From: Polymyxa betae
Lineage: Eukaryota; Endomyxa; Phytomyxea; Plasmodiophorida; Plasmodiophoridae
NCBI GenBank assembly: GCA_003693705.1
Contig: RBZT01000328.1
Coordinates: 1 to 64,000 of the forward strand
Length of the DNA: 64,000 nucleotides
Direction: 5' to 3'
Shown here piece by piece: positions 20,508 to 33,544 of the stretch (positions within the stretch are counted from its first letter, which is position 1; each line of letters opens with the position of its first letter). The notes beneath the pieces are model-generated. The model was not told the origin of the DNA. It did not search any database and saw only the letters and a program-made list of their open reading frames with translations. A program made the position numbers and the translations under genes.

Positions 20508-21462
20508 ATGCTGGATTTCGACTTCTCCTGTGCTGTATATCATCAGGACCAATGGGTGTTCTGTCCGGTCATCTTCTGGGCAGGGTTTGTCGCTTGCGTC
20601 TGCATATTCGCGTTGGCATACGCATTGACTTACAGGTGGTTTACTTCGCTTGGATTTAAACCCTACGATGTCGAGGTCAGCTTAAGCATCAGTCTGATAT
20701 GAAGGGGCATTTACGAGCGGTATCTCGCAGGATGTAGCGATACGAGTTGTGAGCGTAGTTCATGCGATGTGGCTGGCTATTCCATTCACCCATGCGCTCC
20801 TAACTGAAACGCTGCAAACCAGCTATACAACCCACTACAGATGTGCTACGTTCTTAATCTCAGCGTCGCTTGGCTATTTCTTATTCGATACTATCGCCTT
20901 GCTTCATTGGGCTTATGCGAAAGGTATGTCGTTCTCTTGCAAATTGTCGTTTATCCCTTACCATGGTCACAGGACGCTCTTGGAGAAGCGAACTATCCAT
21001 GCTATGGCATCATGTCTTTGCGGCTGGAGGCGAATATTTTACTCTAGTTGGGCATGCCGGTGGATTTTTAGTGGCTTCACTGATGATGAGCGAATTTACC
21101 ACGCCTATGCTGCACATGTAAGACATGTATTGAGCGATCAACTTGATTACCTTTAAACTGGCCTTAGATTGTATGTATTAGAGAAGACCGGGTATCTGGG
21201 CGACAACAAAAGAACTAAATTTCTATGCGGGATGTTTGCCGTCCAATGGGTCGTGTTTCGAATTGGAGTTTCATCGATTTTCATCATCTATCTGATCGCA
21301 TACTACCGTGACTTTTTGCAGTTGACTTTATTTAACCAGGTCCTGTATGTCTCAGTCACTTGCTTCTTCAATTTCATCAATGCATTCTGGTTCGTTAAAC
21401 TCCTAAGGAAGGGCAACAGAGTTGTAAAAAATTCAAAACTGGATTCGAAAAAAAGTAGATAA
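20508..21462 (+). CDS. TLC-domain multi-pass membrane protein (TMEM136/TLCD type)
   Basis: Four exons give a protein of about 260 residues with six or more hydrophobic segments. The central motif MLWHHVFAAGG, followed by GHAGGFLVASLMMSEFTTPML, is characteristic of the TRAM-LAG1-CLN8 (TLC) domain and closest in flavour to TMEM136/TLCD proteins. A family-like FDTIALLHWAY precedes it, and LEKTGYLGDN and VVFRIGVSSIFIIYL follow. The C-terminus is basic (KLDSKKSR). It lacks the double His-Asp pattern context that would make ceramide synthase likely; TLCD proteins affect membrane lipid composition. Introns fall after DVE, after AKG and inside LHI. The start at 20508 is the first in-frame ATG before a TM segment. 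Confidence 0.82.
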
Positions 21463-21912
21463 ATTTCAAAACATTGTCGCGTGTACCGTTGCAGACAGCT
21501 TAACTCTGTAATTTCAATAGGGCAGGCATCCCGGAGTAATTCGGTCCAGAACACCTTGCTGAGGAAATTCAACGCCAAACGATAGATCTCGATGAATGCA
21601 ATTCGAGCGCGTTGAGGTGTTTTTAATAATAAACTTTACTGCGCATCTATAAAGTTCAAAGTTTGTTAGAGCAAGCAATCCAATAGTACTTGTGTGCGAC
21701 AAAAAGGAAGTCTCTTCGATAATCAAATTTCTTATTTGACCGGTTCACCGTGAAGAAATTTTCGCTTCTGAAACATTGCGAACGCACTTATAATGCAATT
21801 GGCATTACAGTAATTACAGAGTTAAGCTGTCCGCAACAGTTTAAGAAGTTGATTGTCCCACTTTTATAAACCGCATTATGAACAATTTTATTGATACAAT
21901 ACTCAGAATCAA
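21463..21912. other. Convergent 3' region between the TLC gene and UBA1
   Basis: This 450-base stretch between two convergent genes shows no coding support. Short open frames here are unlike the neighbours. It probably holds both 3' UTRs. Confidence 0.4.
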
Positions 21913-24900
21913 TCATTTTCGGAATTTGTACTTGATTGGAGGAATGACTAACGAATTCCCTTTCGCATCAGAAACTACGGCATCAAGCATGACAAATTTC
22001 TTATTCGGAGATGAAAGGGAACCATATAATTCTTCGTACAATTGCTTAAGATTTCTTGATCGATATGAGGCAAATCTCGCCTTGGCTTCGCTAGAAAGAT
22101 AAACATTAGCGTTGTAAAGAGCCTTTCCTTTGCCAGCGCTAATCATCTCATCCGTAATGCCTAGCAACATCATTTGAGTGCCTTGAAGATTCACATTTAC
22201 CGGAAGGGCAAACCCTTTTTGAAGAGAAGCTGTATTTTTACTCCATGGTGAAGACGATCAACAGCCGCTATAAAGTCTTCAACGGTCAAGTCACCAACAT
22301 CGATGTTGACCTTAGGATCAGTTAGGGATATTCAAAGACAACATGAGCTGCTGAATAGAACCTTATCCCAAACGGTGAACCCATCTGGAACTGGCCTAAT
22401 CTCCTCACACATAATCACATCAAACTGAGGCTTAGCTTTAGCAGGTTCTAATGGAGCAAATGACTGGAATGAATTAATAGCCAGGTTGACATTGGCATTA
22501 GACATCAGATCGAATTTAAGTTTAAGAACAACCTGATATCAACAAATGTTAGCTGATAATTGGGAAAGGATGCAGCAGCACGTACTTTGTACAATTCTAT
22601 AGAGACGAGACCGGAGATCATGGCAGTTGTAGTAGCCAGTGCAGGGATAATCTTTCCGGCAATCATCTTAAATAGATTGAGCATAAGAAAGCAAGCTAGG
22701 TGGAATCCACTGGACCTTGCAGGTATGCCTATTTGCTTCCTTGATACGGTAATTCCACGATCTAAGGTTCGACGCAGCAGTAATGAAGTCAATATGGAAA
22801 TTGGTATCATCGTCCTTTTCAAATTCGGCAGAAACCATCTCTGAGATCTGAATGGCACGACATTGGCAAGAGAAGTGGATACCAGCGCTAAAACTTAGCA
22901 TACACGTTTGAGATCAAACGTTTTCAACTTGGAGAGTAACGACGCCAACTCTGCCTCTTCAGACTCGTCAGATTTCGATTGGTTGGCGTTCGAAGAGTCA
23001 TCTTCTTCGGCATCAACCTTCTGAGGCTGCCACGGTGAATTGATGAATGAAGACGCCATTGCAACGATAGCGTCCCGATCTCGGCACTGCAAAATATATG
23101 AGTTCATAGCAAACAGCTGTTGGCAGAAAGACAACTTGAGGGATTTTGAAATTGAACGCATAAAGATTAGCAGTCGCCACGATGAAATCAACGTGCAAAG
23201 GATTATGCAAATCAATGTCAGCAGAGCGCGGGAAACGCTTCTCTCCCGTCCAGAAGGTGCCCAAATCGGCACCAGTTTGCGGGTCCGTTTTGCGGTAATC
23301 CTAAAGCAACTTAGCACCTGTCGGATAAACAAAGTGGAGAAAGAATTGCCTGTGGGAACGTGTAGATCAAATCATTGATCCGATTTCTGAACTGTTCAAT
23401 AAATCGCTGACAAGCGAAATGGACAGCTGTTTGGAACGTAATCGACTTGTTTTGGTTTTCTTCCAGCAAACAAACCAAACGTTTAAGACTTTGAACCTGA
23501 AATTAAATTAACCGCTTAGAGAGCGTATTGTTCAGGAAAACTAACCTGAACGCTCGTGTTGCCTTCTTTAGCCAACTGTCCTAAGAACGCCTCCGTGTCC
23601 AAAACGAGGGAGTTGAACTCAGAGGGAGTATCCGCAAACCAATCGGAGAATTGAGCACGGGCCCATTCGATACAGTGTTCGGTAAAATGAGGGAAATTAC
23701 GCAGTGTGCACACTAAGCACAGCAAATTTAGATGGATAGCAATTAAGGATTAAAAACACAACTTGGAATGGAATCCTCCTCCTGCTCCTTCTGCTCAGAA
23801 TACGACCGGGTCTGGAACGGAATGACGGATTCGCAATTCGCTTTGGTACCGAGTGTACCGGACTCCAATAAAGGCTTCTCAAAAAGGACACACCTTTATG
23901 ACAGATTAAAACCCAAAAAAGGGATATTTGTAAAGCTAAACTACATCGAATCGGTATACTGACGCGCCTTGACGTTGTCAAGAGCATTCCAAACGCCATT
24001 TAAGTTGCTCCAAAAATTGTCATGGAAAACATCCTCCGTATCAGGACCAACAGCCACCTAACTCTTCAGTCACCACGAGCCCAGCATTAACGTTTCAACT
24101 AACCTCGTAGCAGGAACAGTTCAGATCCGGATTCATGACTTTGGCTGCTTCGGTCGCACACGACGACTTCGGTTGGCCGACATTGTCACGTCGGAACAAA
24201 AACTGTCTGTTCAGATTACTAACCTGACATGATTCAGTTTGACGTAAAGACAGGAGTATCAATGGCATACTTCAATTCGGTCCATATCGGTGACATGAAT
24301 CAGACCTTGTGGAGAGCAACCAAGGCCGATCAATGCGATACTTTTGATATACTCACAGCCCAATGCACCAGCACCGACCAGGAACCATCTCTGTCACAAC
24401 ATTGAATAATCAACAGTATAAGCCGTAAAAGGCAAAACAGATATCTGACTTGCTCAGAAAGTGTCTTTTGAAAAGACCTCCCGAAAATAGCGATCTGATG
24501 GTCATATCGAGAACGACAGGATTCGTCCAATGCCGTATCGGGGAGGGGAGATTTAGGTGATGAAAGGAGCTCTAGCGCGTCATGGTGCAGCCATTGGTTC
24601 AATGGGGTGTACTTTCCAGCCGCCTGTATGCGATTCCAGTTAGTTCCCGAAGATTCTACAGCCTCTTAGAACACATACCTTGATGCATTCTTGAGCGATA
24701 ACACCCCCCAGGAAAGCAGTGAGTCCGGGTAACTCTGTTCGAGCATAGAGCGACACTGCATAAACAACATCATCGTCGATAGAATCCACAAGCAGGCAGG
24801 GCTAAATTCATTAAACAGATGTGACCACGCAACCCGATTGATACGCTACCTGATCTAAGTTTTGATGTTCTTTCAGAATCTGTTGCGCATAGTTGACGCA

Positions 24901-26407
24901 TTCTGCTGCATGATTTGCATTGTGCAGTTGGGGAAGCTCGCCTTGGTGCTGTGATTGAAATCGCCATAGAGCTAAACGTGCGAAATGCAGCTGTGCACCA
25001 CGATTATTGGTCAAGAGCTAATCATAAAATCAGCCAAAATCACAATGAACGAGAAGGAATTTACTTTGTTCATATCCATGTGTGGAAGGCCCATGAACTG
25101 TTCAGGGGTTACCGGATTGAGACAGGATTCGGCAAAGCTGCGATAGCGAAACGAAACAGGGACTTTGACCTAAGAACGCAGATGCGACTTAGATTGAGTT
25201 ACCGCTACAGCATGAAACATATTACCTGAGACACCATCCCAGAACCTGAATAATCCTCGGGCATTTCTGGGAATCCAACAACTTGGAATTTATCTGCCAA
25301 CAGAACACTGCGAACTTTGCCATCCGCTCCTCGTGAATCGCCAAATAAACGCTTGACGGTGAAGATATTGCTGGAATTCAAGATAAGACGGCTTTTGAGA
25401 AATTCTGCTATTTGCTTACGTTGGCTGGTAGTCAGGGCCCAGGGCGCTGTTCAACCTAGATCAGCCCGTCAGCAAAAACTCTGCTGCTGATATGCGAATA
25501 CCTTCCAAGGGGCTCTTCTAGTTCCTCAAACTTCACATAATCGCCGTCGTCGAGCCGATGTCGATTGCCGGCAACAGTAACAACCCCTGCAAACATAATA
25601 AGTCGATCCTACAGATATCGGCAACTGAGCAGGAAAGGCTCACCCGTCTTCGAAATAGACTGAACGACATTCATCCGAGTCGGCTCCCCATCTGGATCCG
25701 TGACGATATGATGAGGGCCAAAATCGGAGAAGATACTGGCTACAACACCACTCGTCCATCCATAGATAAATTTGATGCCACTCTCACGACAAACACGGTC
25801 CAGCGCCGTTAAATCCTTCAGATGGTTTGAGTGCCCAAACCACGATAACAAAAGATAATATCGTACCTCCCGAGTCATATTCGAAGTGACGACAACAACA
25901 TTGAACTGCTTAACGAAGGCTTCGTTTAGAGCATCTTCGTAGACCTTTACAGCGAGTGTGAGCAAATGGAAGGACACACGTTTTGAAGCAGCTGTAAGCT
26001 ATACCTTGACTTGCACATATGGGTTTAATGTCGCCAGTTTGTTCACACAGGCATTAGCCCTAGTTACACGATTCATAGCATCCGATACTGTCAGATAAAA
26101 ATTCGTCTGTAAGTCTCGAACGTCGGCAGGAACCGGGTCATACAGGATAACCTATATGACACTGAGCACAAGTACTACAATAGCTTGAAGCCAACCAGAC
26201 CTGCTTTGGACCGGCCAGAATCAGGTTTTTGGCGGTTTCGACACCGACACCGTTCAGACCACAGATCAGTACTTGGAGCTGGGAAAGGCGTCCCATCAGC
26301 TCCAGTCCAAAAGCACCGATCTGTCGCGAATAAAGATCCATATACTCAGCCGACTGAGCCTGCGGCTGGGCATGGGATTCCGAGGCGGGTGGGTTGTTGG
26401 GCGACAT
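21913..26407 (-). CDS. UBA1: Ubiquitin-activating enzyme E1
   Basis: E1 adenylates ubiquitin with ATP and carries it as a thioester before transfer to E2 enzymes. The gene starts at 26407 and has many short introns. Domains in order: a first adenylation-like fold ([16 protein letters not shown], then [21 protein letters not shown]); the first catalytic-cysteine half and IAD-like region; the active adenylation domain ([12 protein letters not shown], then [18 protein letters not shown] with the nucleotide-binding glycines); [18 protein letters not shown] followed by the catalytic cysteine segment [18 protein letters not shown] (about 23640-23715); and a C-terminal ubiquitin-fold domain ending [11 protein letters not shown]. 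All hallmarks of a canonical UBA1 are present. Residue count is in the usual range near 1000, but I did not fix every junction. Confidence 0.96.
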
Positions 26408-26779
26408 TGATGACGAGGCAAGCGAGACAAGGTTGACGATGAGAGGCGGCAGCAGACGGGGTTCGTGGAATGACGTTGAAAAAAGCGAGTGAGATCGTTA
26501 GATAGAGAACATAAACAGGCAAGGCAGTGTGGCAGGGTGGCCTAGTACAAGACACAGAGAGCGCAACTCCGAGCCATTCATATTCAATCGATGGGCTCTC
26601 TCATATCGAACATTCAGGGTGTTATCGGGGTCCCATGGGCCATTTTTAGCCATCTGCCAGAAACCAGGATCACGCCCTGAGCATGACTCGGAGATTGACA
26701 GACGAGCGGTTCACAGATGAATTCATGCCATCCAGCGGAATAGGCGAAGACTGGGGATTTTATTGTAAAAATGATCGAT
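26408..26779. promoter_or_regulatory. UBA1 promoter region and RPL32 3' flank
   Basis: About 370 bases lie between two minus-strand genes. No coding segment is supported. The region contains the 3' UTR end of the ribosomal protein gene downstream and the start-proximal sequence of UBA1. Confidence 0.35.
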
Positions 26780-27341
26780 TTATTCGTGTTCTTCAGTACG
26801 CAGCTTAGCATTACCGTTAATGACTTTGATGTTCAGCTGAGCAGCCCGCTCGACAATCGCCTACAACAGAAACATTGTCAAAATCGAGCACGACTTGAGT
26901 CGATAAACAGCAGATTCACCTTGCGATTACGGACAGAGACCTGAGTCTTGATCTCAGCGGCGTACACGCGGTTGTGCATCAGGAGCATTTCCAACTCCTA
27001 TACACCGTTTAATACGAGATCCAACTGATAATGGGGAATCAAGGACCTGGACGTTGGCAACCTGGAACTTCGTGAAGCCGTTGGGAAGCAAGTGGCGGTG
27101 CTTCTTGTTGGTTCCATAACCGCAGTTGGCCAAAGGGATCTGGTCACGGAAGCGGCGACGAACACGACTGTCAATACCCTATACCATGTTGGCATTTTTG
27201 TGAAGACGCGTTTCCGATAACGAGGCCGACCTTGGGACGGCGCCATTTCAGCGGGACGCGCATGAAATTGTGAGCCTGGTGGCGGATGAACTTGGCCTGA
27301 CGCTTCTTGATGACATTGGGCTTGACCAACGGGGCGACCAT
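26780..27341 (-). CDS. RPL32: 60S ribosomal protein L32 (eL32)
   Basis: The protein is 133 residues in four exons, the normal length of eL32. It begins [20 protein letters not shown], with [19 protein letters not shown] across the first junction. [19 protein letters not shown] and a C-terminal helix ([14 protein letters not shown]) follow, ending TEEHE. All segments align without gaps to animal and fungal L32. The start is fixed by homology at 27341. Three GT-AG introns of roughly 50-60 nt split the gene; such introns in ribosomal protein genes often host snoRNAs, but I see no C/D or H/ACA box I would defend. Confidence 0.97.
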
Positions 27342-27800
27342 GATGATAGAATTCTACGAGCGACCGAACAAAATCCAAGCCAACAACACTGAAAAGGAGA
27401 CGAATCCAAGTCCGTGCGGACTCCGTAACCCAGTCATTATATCTACCATCGCCCTAGTATTTCAAATCGCTTCAGCTTTCCCTCATTCCGCTTCAGGCAG
27501 CTAGTCTTGCGATGCAGACGTCCAGATCTATCATTAAACAGATATGCGACCCTCTTAATTGCTAAATCTATTGTTTTCTGTGTTCTAAAATATATATCTG
27601 GAATTGGGTGATCCAGTGAGATTATAAAGAGTAACCTAGATTGGGATGAGTAACATCATCTGATCAGAGTACTGTCATAATGGATCATAGTAGACATGGA
27701 ATATGATACGTTGCATAGCCGCTCTCAGATATTGGCTGTGTCGTACGGTGTCGATCTTTAGTTAGCCCTGGGGAAATCAGACGTCGCAATCTCCAGGGCA
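27342..27800. promoter_or_regulatory. Divergent promoter region between RPL32 and the FYVE-type gene
   Basis: About 460 AT-rich bases lie between two divergently transcribed genes. No open frame here has coding character. A highly expressed ribosomal gene on one side makes a shared promoter plausible, but I recognise no specific element. Confidence 0.45.
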
Positions 27801-30800
27801 ATGAGCCGGACGGGTTCCATCATAACGGAACCAGTTCGAGGCGTCTGTCCAACGCCTTCGTTGCCCAACGATTTTCTCGAACAGATTCGAGCCAAACATA
27901 TTGATTTCAAACGCCGTCAGGGCCATGTTATTGACGTTCTGTCGCACAAAACCCAATCAAATAGCACCGATTTAGGTGCCGTTCATGAATCCGACTCCAT
28001 CCTAGTTCAGGTGAATATCGCTCGAGATTGTCTCCCTGCCAACAATACCCAATACTTGATAGATCTGGCATGAATCTACAACCTGGCATTATATCTATAG
28101 GGAATTGTGTCAGATATCGCAGACATGTTCTAGCGATCTAGAAAGGCTTGATCGGCTTCAACTTCAGATCAATGCGTTGACTACACCTACCATGGTCCAT
28201 CGACCATGTTCTTGTATGGGAAAGACACCATCATCGTCGTGCCCATGGGCATTCATCAAATCGTTATATAGTCGGCTCTATGCCGCCTTCCTCATCGATT
28301 GCTTACGTCAACAAGATCGCGACTTAATCGGGGGTGCTCTCGCCCTATTTCTCATCAATCTGAGACTAGCCGTGCGCGCTCATCGTCTATGCTCAGCCGA
28401 CATCCCAGCTGATGAATCCGAATCGCCTGCCATCGCCTCATTATTGGCACTAACGACGACCGGGACGTTGACCGACTTCGTCCAGACGATCTTATCTAGG
28501 GAATTCATCAGCGGCAGACTGCCCGATGAAATCGCTGAACTCGTGTTCGAAATCGTCGTCGAACGTGGCCAATATCATCAGATATCATTGTTGCTGTTCT
28601 GCATCTCCATGGCATCCTCGGATTCGCCCCGAATCAACCGACTTCTCTCACAACTCATCAATCGGCTGGGTTCGGGTACTGGCGATATGCAGCTCGCGTA
28701 CTGGACCGTCTGGTCGAACTGGCAGGTCTACATCGGCCGGGCCAGTATTGCTGCCGCTTTGGTATGGTACATTGACAGATAAAGGACCTAGAAAAATGAC
28801 CTTTGAATAGTCCCTGGGCGATGTATCAAATCCATACGAGATAGCACAGGAGACCAGCACGGTGACGGATGAGACTCCAAACGATTCGATCCGACGTCGG
28901 ATCTTTCTCCTCTTATCATTTTCTCTGGTTCTGTATTATCGGTATCTCATAGACCATTTTGCAGGTGTTGTCACAGCAGACTGATATTGCTGTGTTTTCC
29001 AGAATCTGTATTGGAGCTGCCGGAAGGGAACCCAACGGAGCGACATTCATCAACCAGATCGTATCGCAGATAAGGTCGCCGCATCGGTTCAGATACGTCT
29101 CCAACAGCTGAATGGGAACAGGATTCTCAAGTCTTCTTATAAATGGGATACGCTGTCGTACTGGGTCGTGCACGCCATGCTTTATCAACTCGTTCATCGC
29201 TTGAACAGTGACTTGCTCCTTCTTCGTGATTGTTTCTCGAATCGGTTCGCTCTGCTCACCAATATGTTGGCTTTGTGCACGGTCGTCGAGGATTTCGTGT
29301 ATTTCAGCCCGACGTCGTATGAGGAGGAAATCCAAGCAGAAATCGCCTCGTATCATGCTTATATTAAAGTCAGTACCCGTAAGAACACGACATCGGTTGT
29401 TAATGGATTGCCGTATTAGCTAAGAAGGGAAATTCGTCTCGAACAAGAATTTCGCACTGGCGAGCTCGAGACCGAAATTGCTGATTCAGTCACCATGGAC
29501 AACCACATGAAACAGATTTCACAATCTTCAATTACGCGCGAAAGCTCACCCGATAAACCAACAATTGCAACATTGGAATCAGTCTTCTCTGACTTGGAGG
29601 GATTCGATTACAAGAACGTGCAGAGGTCCTACTGAGCCAATCGGATTGTTATTGCCGAACACTTTGGCTTACGATGCGAAATTGCAGGAAACTTGGCCTG
29701 CACCTTGATGCGAGCACAGGCATAGCATCTGATCTGAATCTCTGCCAAATCATGCTCCAGTTGCTGACCCGGGTCAGAGATGAAATTCTACCAAGACTGA
29801 TATCGACGCCAGGCAGTCAACACGTTTTCATTGCCTGCAAGTCAGTACTAATTATCATGAATTTGTTTCAACATCTGAAATCTATTTCACAGTCAATTAC
29901 GAGAAGAGGTGCGCTTCTTCGAACACACGTATGAGATCGGGGTTCCAATATGGAACACTTTCATTGAAGATCTTTGATTACAGGTGCCATTTTCTCGACC
30001 ATGTCTTCGTTCGAAACGAGAAGACAACCCTGTCCTCTATTCTTGCCAAACGACTTTTCGATACCGGTAGGATCTTCAAAGGATTCAACATTCAAGATAA
30101 GAAACAATGGGATCAATACGTCCAGGTTTGTTCGGCTAGTGATCATCTGGCCGTGCTGGTCCCAAAAACAATTATGTAGGGCCAGATCCAAGGCCAGTTG
30201 TTAAAAGAGCAACGTCGGGCAGCGAATAATAAGAAGCCATCAGCATTGGCGACGTTTCAGGTTATGGCCAATTTGAAACTCGGGCGCAATGAGTGGGCCG
30301 AACTTCATCTCGAAAGTGAGAACTTCCCGTCGCATACGCACACGATAGGCGATTATCGACCCGAAGTCCATCTCGGGACGAACAGCGACCAGGTACAATC
30401 GTGATGGTTGCGATGTCAAATTGGATAACGATGGAATCAGGCTAGAAATCCTATTCTGAATCGACGAACGCAGACCTCGCGCTCCGTATTATCAGTTGCT
30501 GAAAAGCCAACAGCTGAGGACGATCAGGTTCCCAACCTGAATCGCAAAGAACGATTACATCCTCAACCTGATTGCGTTTGCCGAATGCTCATATTATACA
30601 AGGTTAGCGATATTGGTGGAGAGTTTTGGTTTAACGCGTACAATCTAGGGTCGGGAGGTGGTCGAGATGCAGAATATGTCGCAAATCAAAGCTCTATATC
30701 TAGTATCGGGATCACATCTATTATCAATTCAATCGAATGATAGCAATAACGTTAGCCCCACGAATACTATTGCTCAGGAACAGTTGTGGAATGCGCGGCG

Positions 30801-32011
30801 ATATCATCAGAAAACGTACCCGGTGGGATATTTTAAAGGCGTCTGTTGGTCTCGGATCATTGACCGATGTTTGGCAGTATTTATGTGTAGTTGAGTTTAG
30901 AGATGGATTCTGCAGCGAGTATCTGTTTAAAACCGGCGCTGAGCGCCTTTCATTCGCCATCATGTGCGGTGATTTCCGAAATGATATCATTGTGTATCAG
31001 CCCATCGATATTCCAAAGGCACCACTGTAATATTTCGACCGGATTATTCCAAATGGAACGTTCAATATTGTATAGGAGAGCACAAGAGCCGATACAATGC
31101 GAGATATGTTCACGATCGTTTAGCATGTTCGCAAAGAAGTCTATGTGCAGGCTCTGTCATATTGCAATATGTAAAGTATGCAGCGAGAAGATCAGCGCTC
31201 CCGAATTCGATCTTTCCTATTCCAAACCGATTCGGCTTTGCAGGAATTGCCTTCGAACCGTAAGAAACGGAATGTTAATGAAATCCAGCACTAACGCTGC
31301 AATCAGAGGTCCCAACTAAACCATAGAATCTGGCCTAAACGGCTATGGTTTGAACGTGCTGTAGCTGCTGCATTTACGTCAAAGGTGAAGCATAGTCTGG
31401 ATGTGTGTATATCGTCACTAGCTACACATGCAACCAATTTGCAGTTATCAATCCGTCCTATAGAATCGGCTACGAAACATCATGATAGAGCAACAGCTAA
31501 TAATAATCCGTCTCGTATACGATCAATGTCAGATAAACAAGACGTATAGATAACATCAGCTGACTTGCATAACAGTGCATCCGTACCAGCTGAATTTAGA
31601 AGGTGTAATTCTGGGACAAAGTTGAATCGAGGAAGCAAATCAGCAAATGAGCAGAGTGTCGCCCAGATCACCTTACGACGTGAGACATCTCTGCGTTCTG
31701 ACGAGGAGACGAAAGGACATTCCAGATCGTCCTCAAGATTATCTGGCTATCAGGCAAGTCTTGATCTAACTTTGCCTGATCATTTGCTAATCCATATCAA
31801 ACAGGCATCGCAAAACCAATGCCTGGACATCTCAGCACCATCACTCAATGATCAGGATGCACCTTCATCAGGGCCTTACAAGCCGCTACGGTTCAAAACC
31901 CGGAGAGTTGTGGATAAGAATTCCTCTGGGCGCATGGCTCAATCGGCGACACTGCCCTTCACGATATCATCCTTAAACAATGACGGTATAAAAGACAATA
32001 ATTTAGTGTGA
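27801..32011 (+). CDS. Large multi-exon protein with a C-terminal FYVE-type zinc finger
   Basis: More than ten exons join into a single frame of over 1000 residues. The N-terminal half is helical and Leu-rich (DRDLIGGALALFLINLRLAV, LSYWVVHAMLYQLVHRLN) and matches no family I know. A middle block (LREEIFDYRCHFLDHVFVRN, then DTGRIFKGFNIQDKKQWDQY) is well conserved in style. A beta-rich segment at about 30750-31030, ending FRNDIIVYQPIDIPK, could be a PH domain. It is followed by a zinc finger with four CxxC pairs (CEIC, CRLC, CKVC, CRNC), spaced as in FYVE fingers, and a Ser/Arg-rich tail. The usual R(R/K)HHCR phosphoinositide motif is replaced by KKSMCRLC, so PI3P binding is doubtful. One junction upstream of the beta segment is unresolved, so two adjacent genes cannot be fully excluded. 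Confidence 0.6.
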
Positions 32012-32658
32012 ATAGTTGAATGGGAATTTCGACTTGGCCAAATTTTCTGCTCAGTCCATTACTGCAGTGCAAAGAGTGCGCAGTGCTGGAAATACTGCGC
32101 CTGTCATGAGTTGTTGGAATGAAAGGTCCCATATTGGGCACCTCCAGTAGTCTTCCCATTTAAAGGAATCCATTGAAGGTCCCAAAACCATGGACGTGGG
32201 CAGCATTCCTTTGCGCCTTGACTTTGGTCTGATATGCTCCAGAAGGCCTAGCCTGTTCAAGCCGCCATTGGCGAGCGCCGTGCCAGTTTTTGGAGCTGGC
32301 GTTAGTTGGCGTAGATTCGCTAGGGTCGGTTGGTTGGGTCGCGTCCTCGATCTGGCACTGTTGAGCACCATTAGCAATAATGTGTTGCTCCAGGGCCTCG
32401 CGCCATATTCCATAATCTCGTTGCATAGGTCTTTATAGGCCTATGATCGCCGGGATAAACCATGGCAGCGTACATTTCTTTCCTTTTATATCAGTAATCA
32501 AAACGAACTGTGAAATCTATTCTTTCTTTCTTCCAACCTGTTGGTTTCGGAAATTGATGATTCCGGAGCTCGGCCAAAGTTCGTTCATCGGACGGTTGAT
32601 GAGATTACGCTATGGAACGCCAACGTGCCGGGAATTCACCTCAGATCGATAGTGAATC
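32012..32658. other. Intergenic region with an unsupported minus-strand open frame
   Basis: About 650 bases lie between two plus-strand genes. On the minus strand, 32051-32426 is open in two overlapping frames (one includes FKWEDYWRCPIWDL). Neither frame shows a domain, and each lies antisense to the presumed 3' UTR. I do not call a gene. Confidence 0.35.
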
Positions 32659-33544
32659 ATGTCTAATCGCTTTGCTTTGTTGGCTCTGGTGATCGTGACG
32701 TTTGCCTACGGGCAGGTCCAAACGCCACCACCACCGCCACCGCCGCCCCAGAATGCCTCGGCGCCAGGATTGCCTCCAACAAGCCCTCAGAATGTAACAG
32801 CGCCCGGATTACCGCCTTCCAGCCCTCAGAATGCAACGGCGCCAGGACTGCCTCCAACTGGTCCTTCACAACCATCACCTATCAGCACCCCTGGACCCCA
32901 GCAGCCTCCCATCACCATTACAATACCCGGCGCTGGTCAGGAACTACCTCCAGAACCAGTAGACGTTCCTCCGGCCCGACCGCTATCTGCTTGTAATGCA
33001 ACGCGAGCGATCGTGGCGTCGATGAACGAGCTCAATGTCAACACCACAATGCCGCTCTTTAGCAGAGATGCTGTTGTGATCGCTGATGATACCAAGCACG
33101 ATTTCACGATGCAAGTTCGCGGCAAGAGACGCATCAACTCATTCCTAAGAGGTTAGCAGAACATTGATACCTCGTTGGATTCACGAACTTCTGTTAACCT
33201 TAATCTCAGCAAACTTGTTGTTCTTGAGTCTGTTTGGTCCAACCAACTTTACTGTTATTCGGTCCCAAGTTGATCAACCCGACCGGTGCGTTGCTATTGT
33301 CATGCTCTCTAGCGAAATGTTGCGCAACTGCCCTGGAGCATCAAACTCGTAATTCAGCGATGCGGATAGCATTGATTCCGTTCTGTAACTTTGGTTTAGG
33401 TCGATGTATGCCATACTGGATGTGACCACACAGGGTGGTTTGGTTAAGTCTGTAAACCGAACTCTGGATTCTACTCAGCATACATTGGTCGATGAATGTG
33501 TGGCCAACAAGCTGAATCAGACCAACGGTGAACAATTTGATTAA
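32659..33544 (+). CDS. Secreted proline-rich protein with an NTF2/SnoaL-like domain
   Basis: The start at 32659 gives a clear signal peptide (MSNRFALLALVIVTFAYG). A Pro-rich stalk follows, with eight consecutive prolines and three repeats of the form APGLPPxSPQNxT, each carrying an N-glycosylation sequon. The C-terminal globular part, completed by two introns (about 33155-33210 and 33280-33400), reads ACNATRAIVASMNELNV, FSRDAVVIAD and GKRRINSFLR, then a strand with NRTLDS. The order 'helix, F..DAV, GR..I..FL' resembles secreted NTF2-like/SnoaL-like domains, though I hold this loosely. The protein is probably extracellular or in the cell wall. The stop falls at 33542-33544. Confidence 0.65.

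Noticed and set aside
32051..32426. Overlapping minus-strand open frames
   Set aside because: Two frames open over the same bases, no domain, antisense to a probable 3' UTR.
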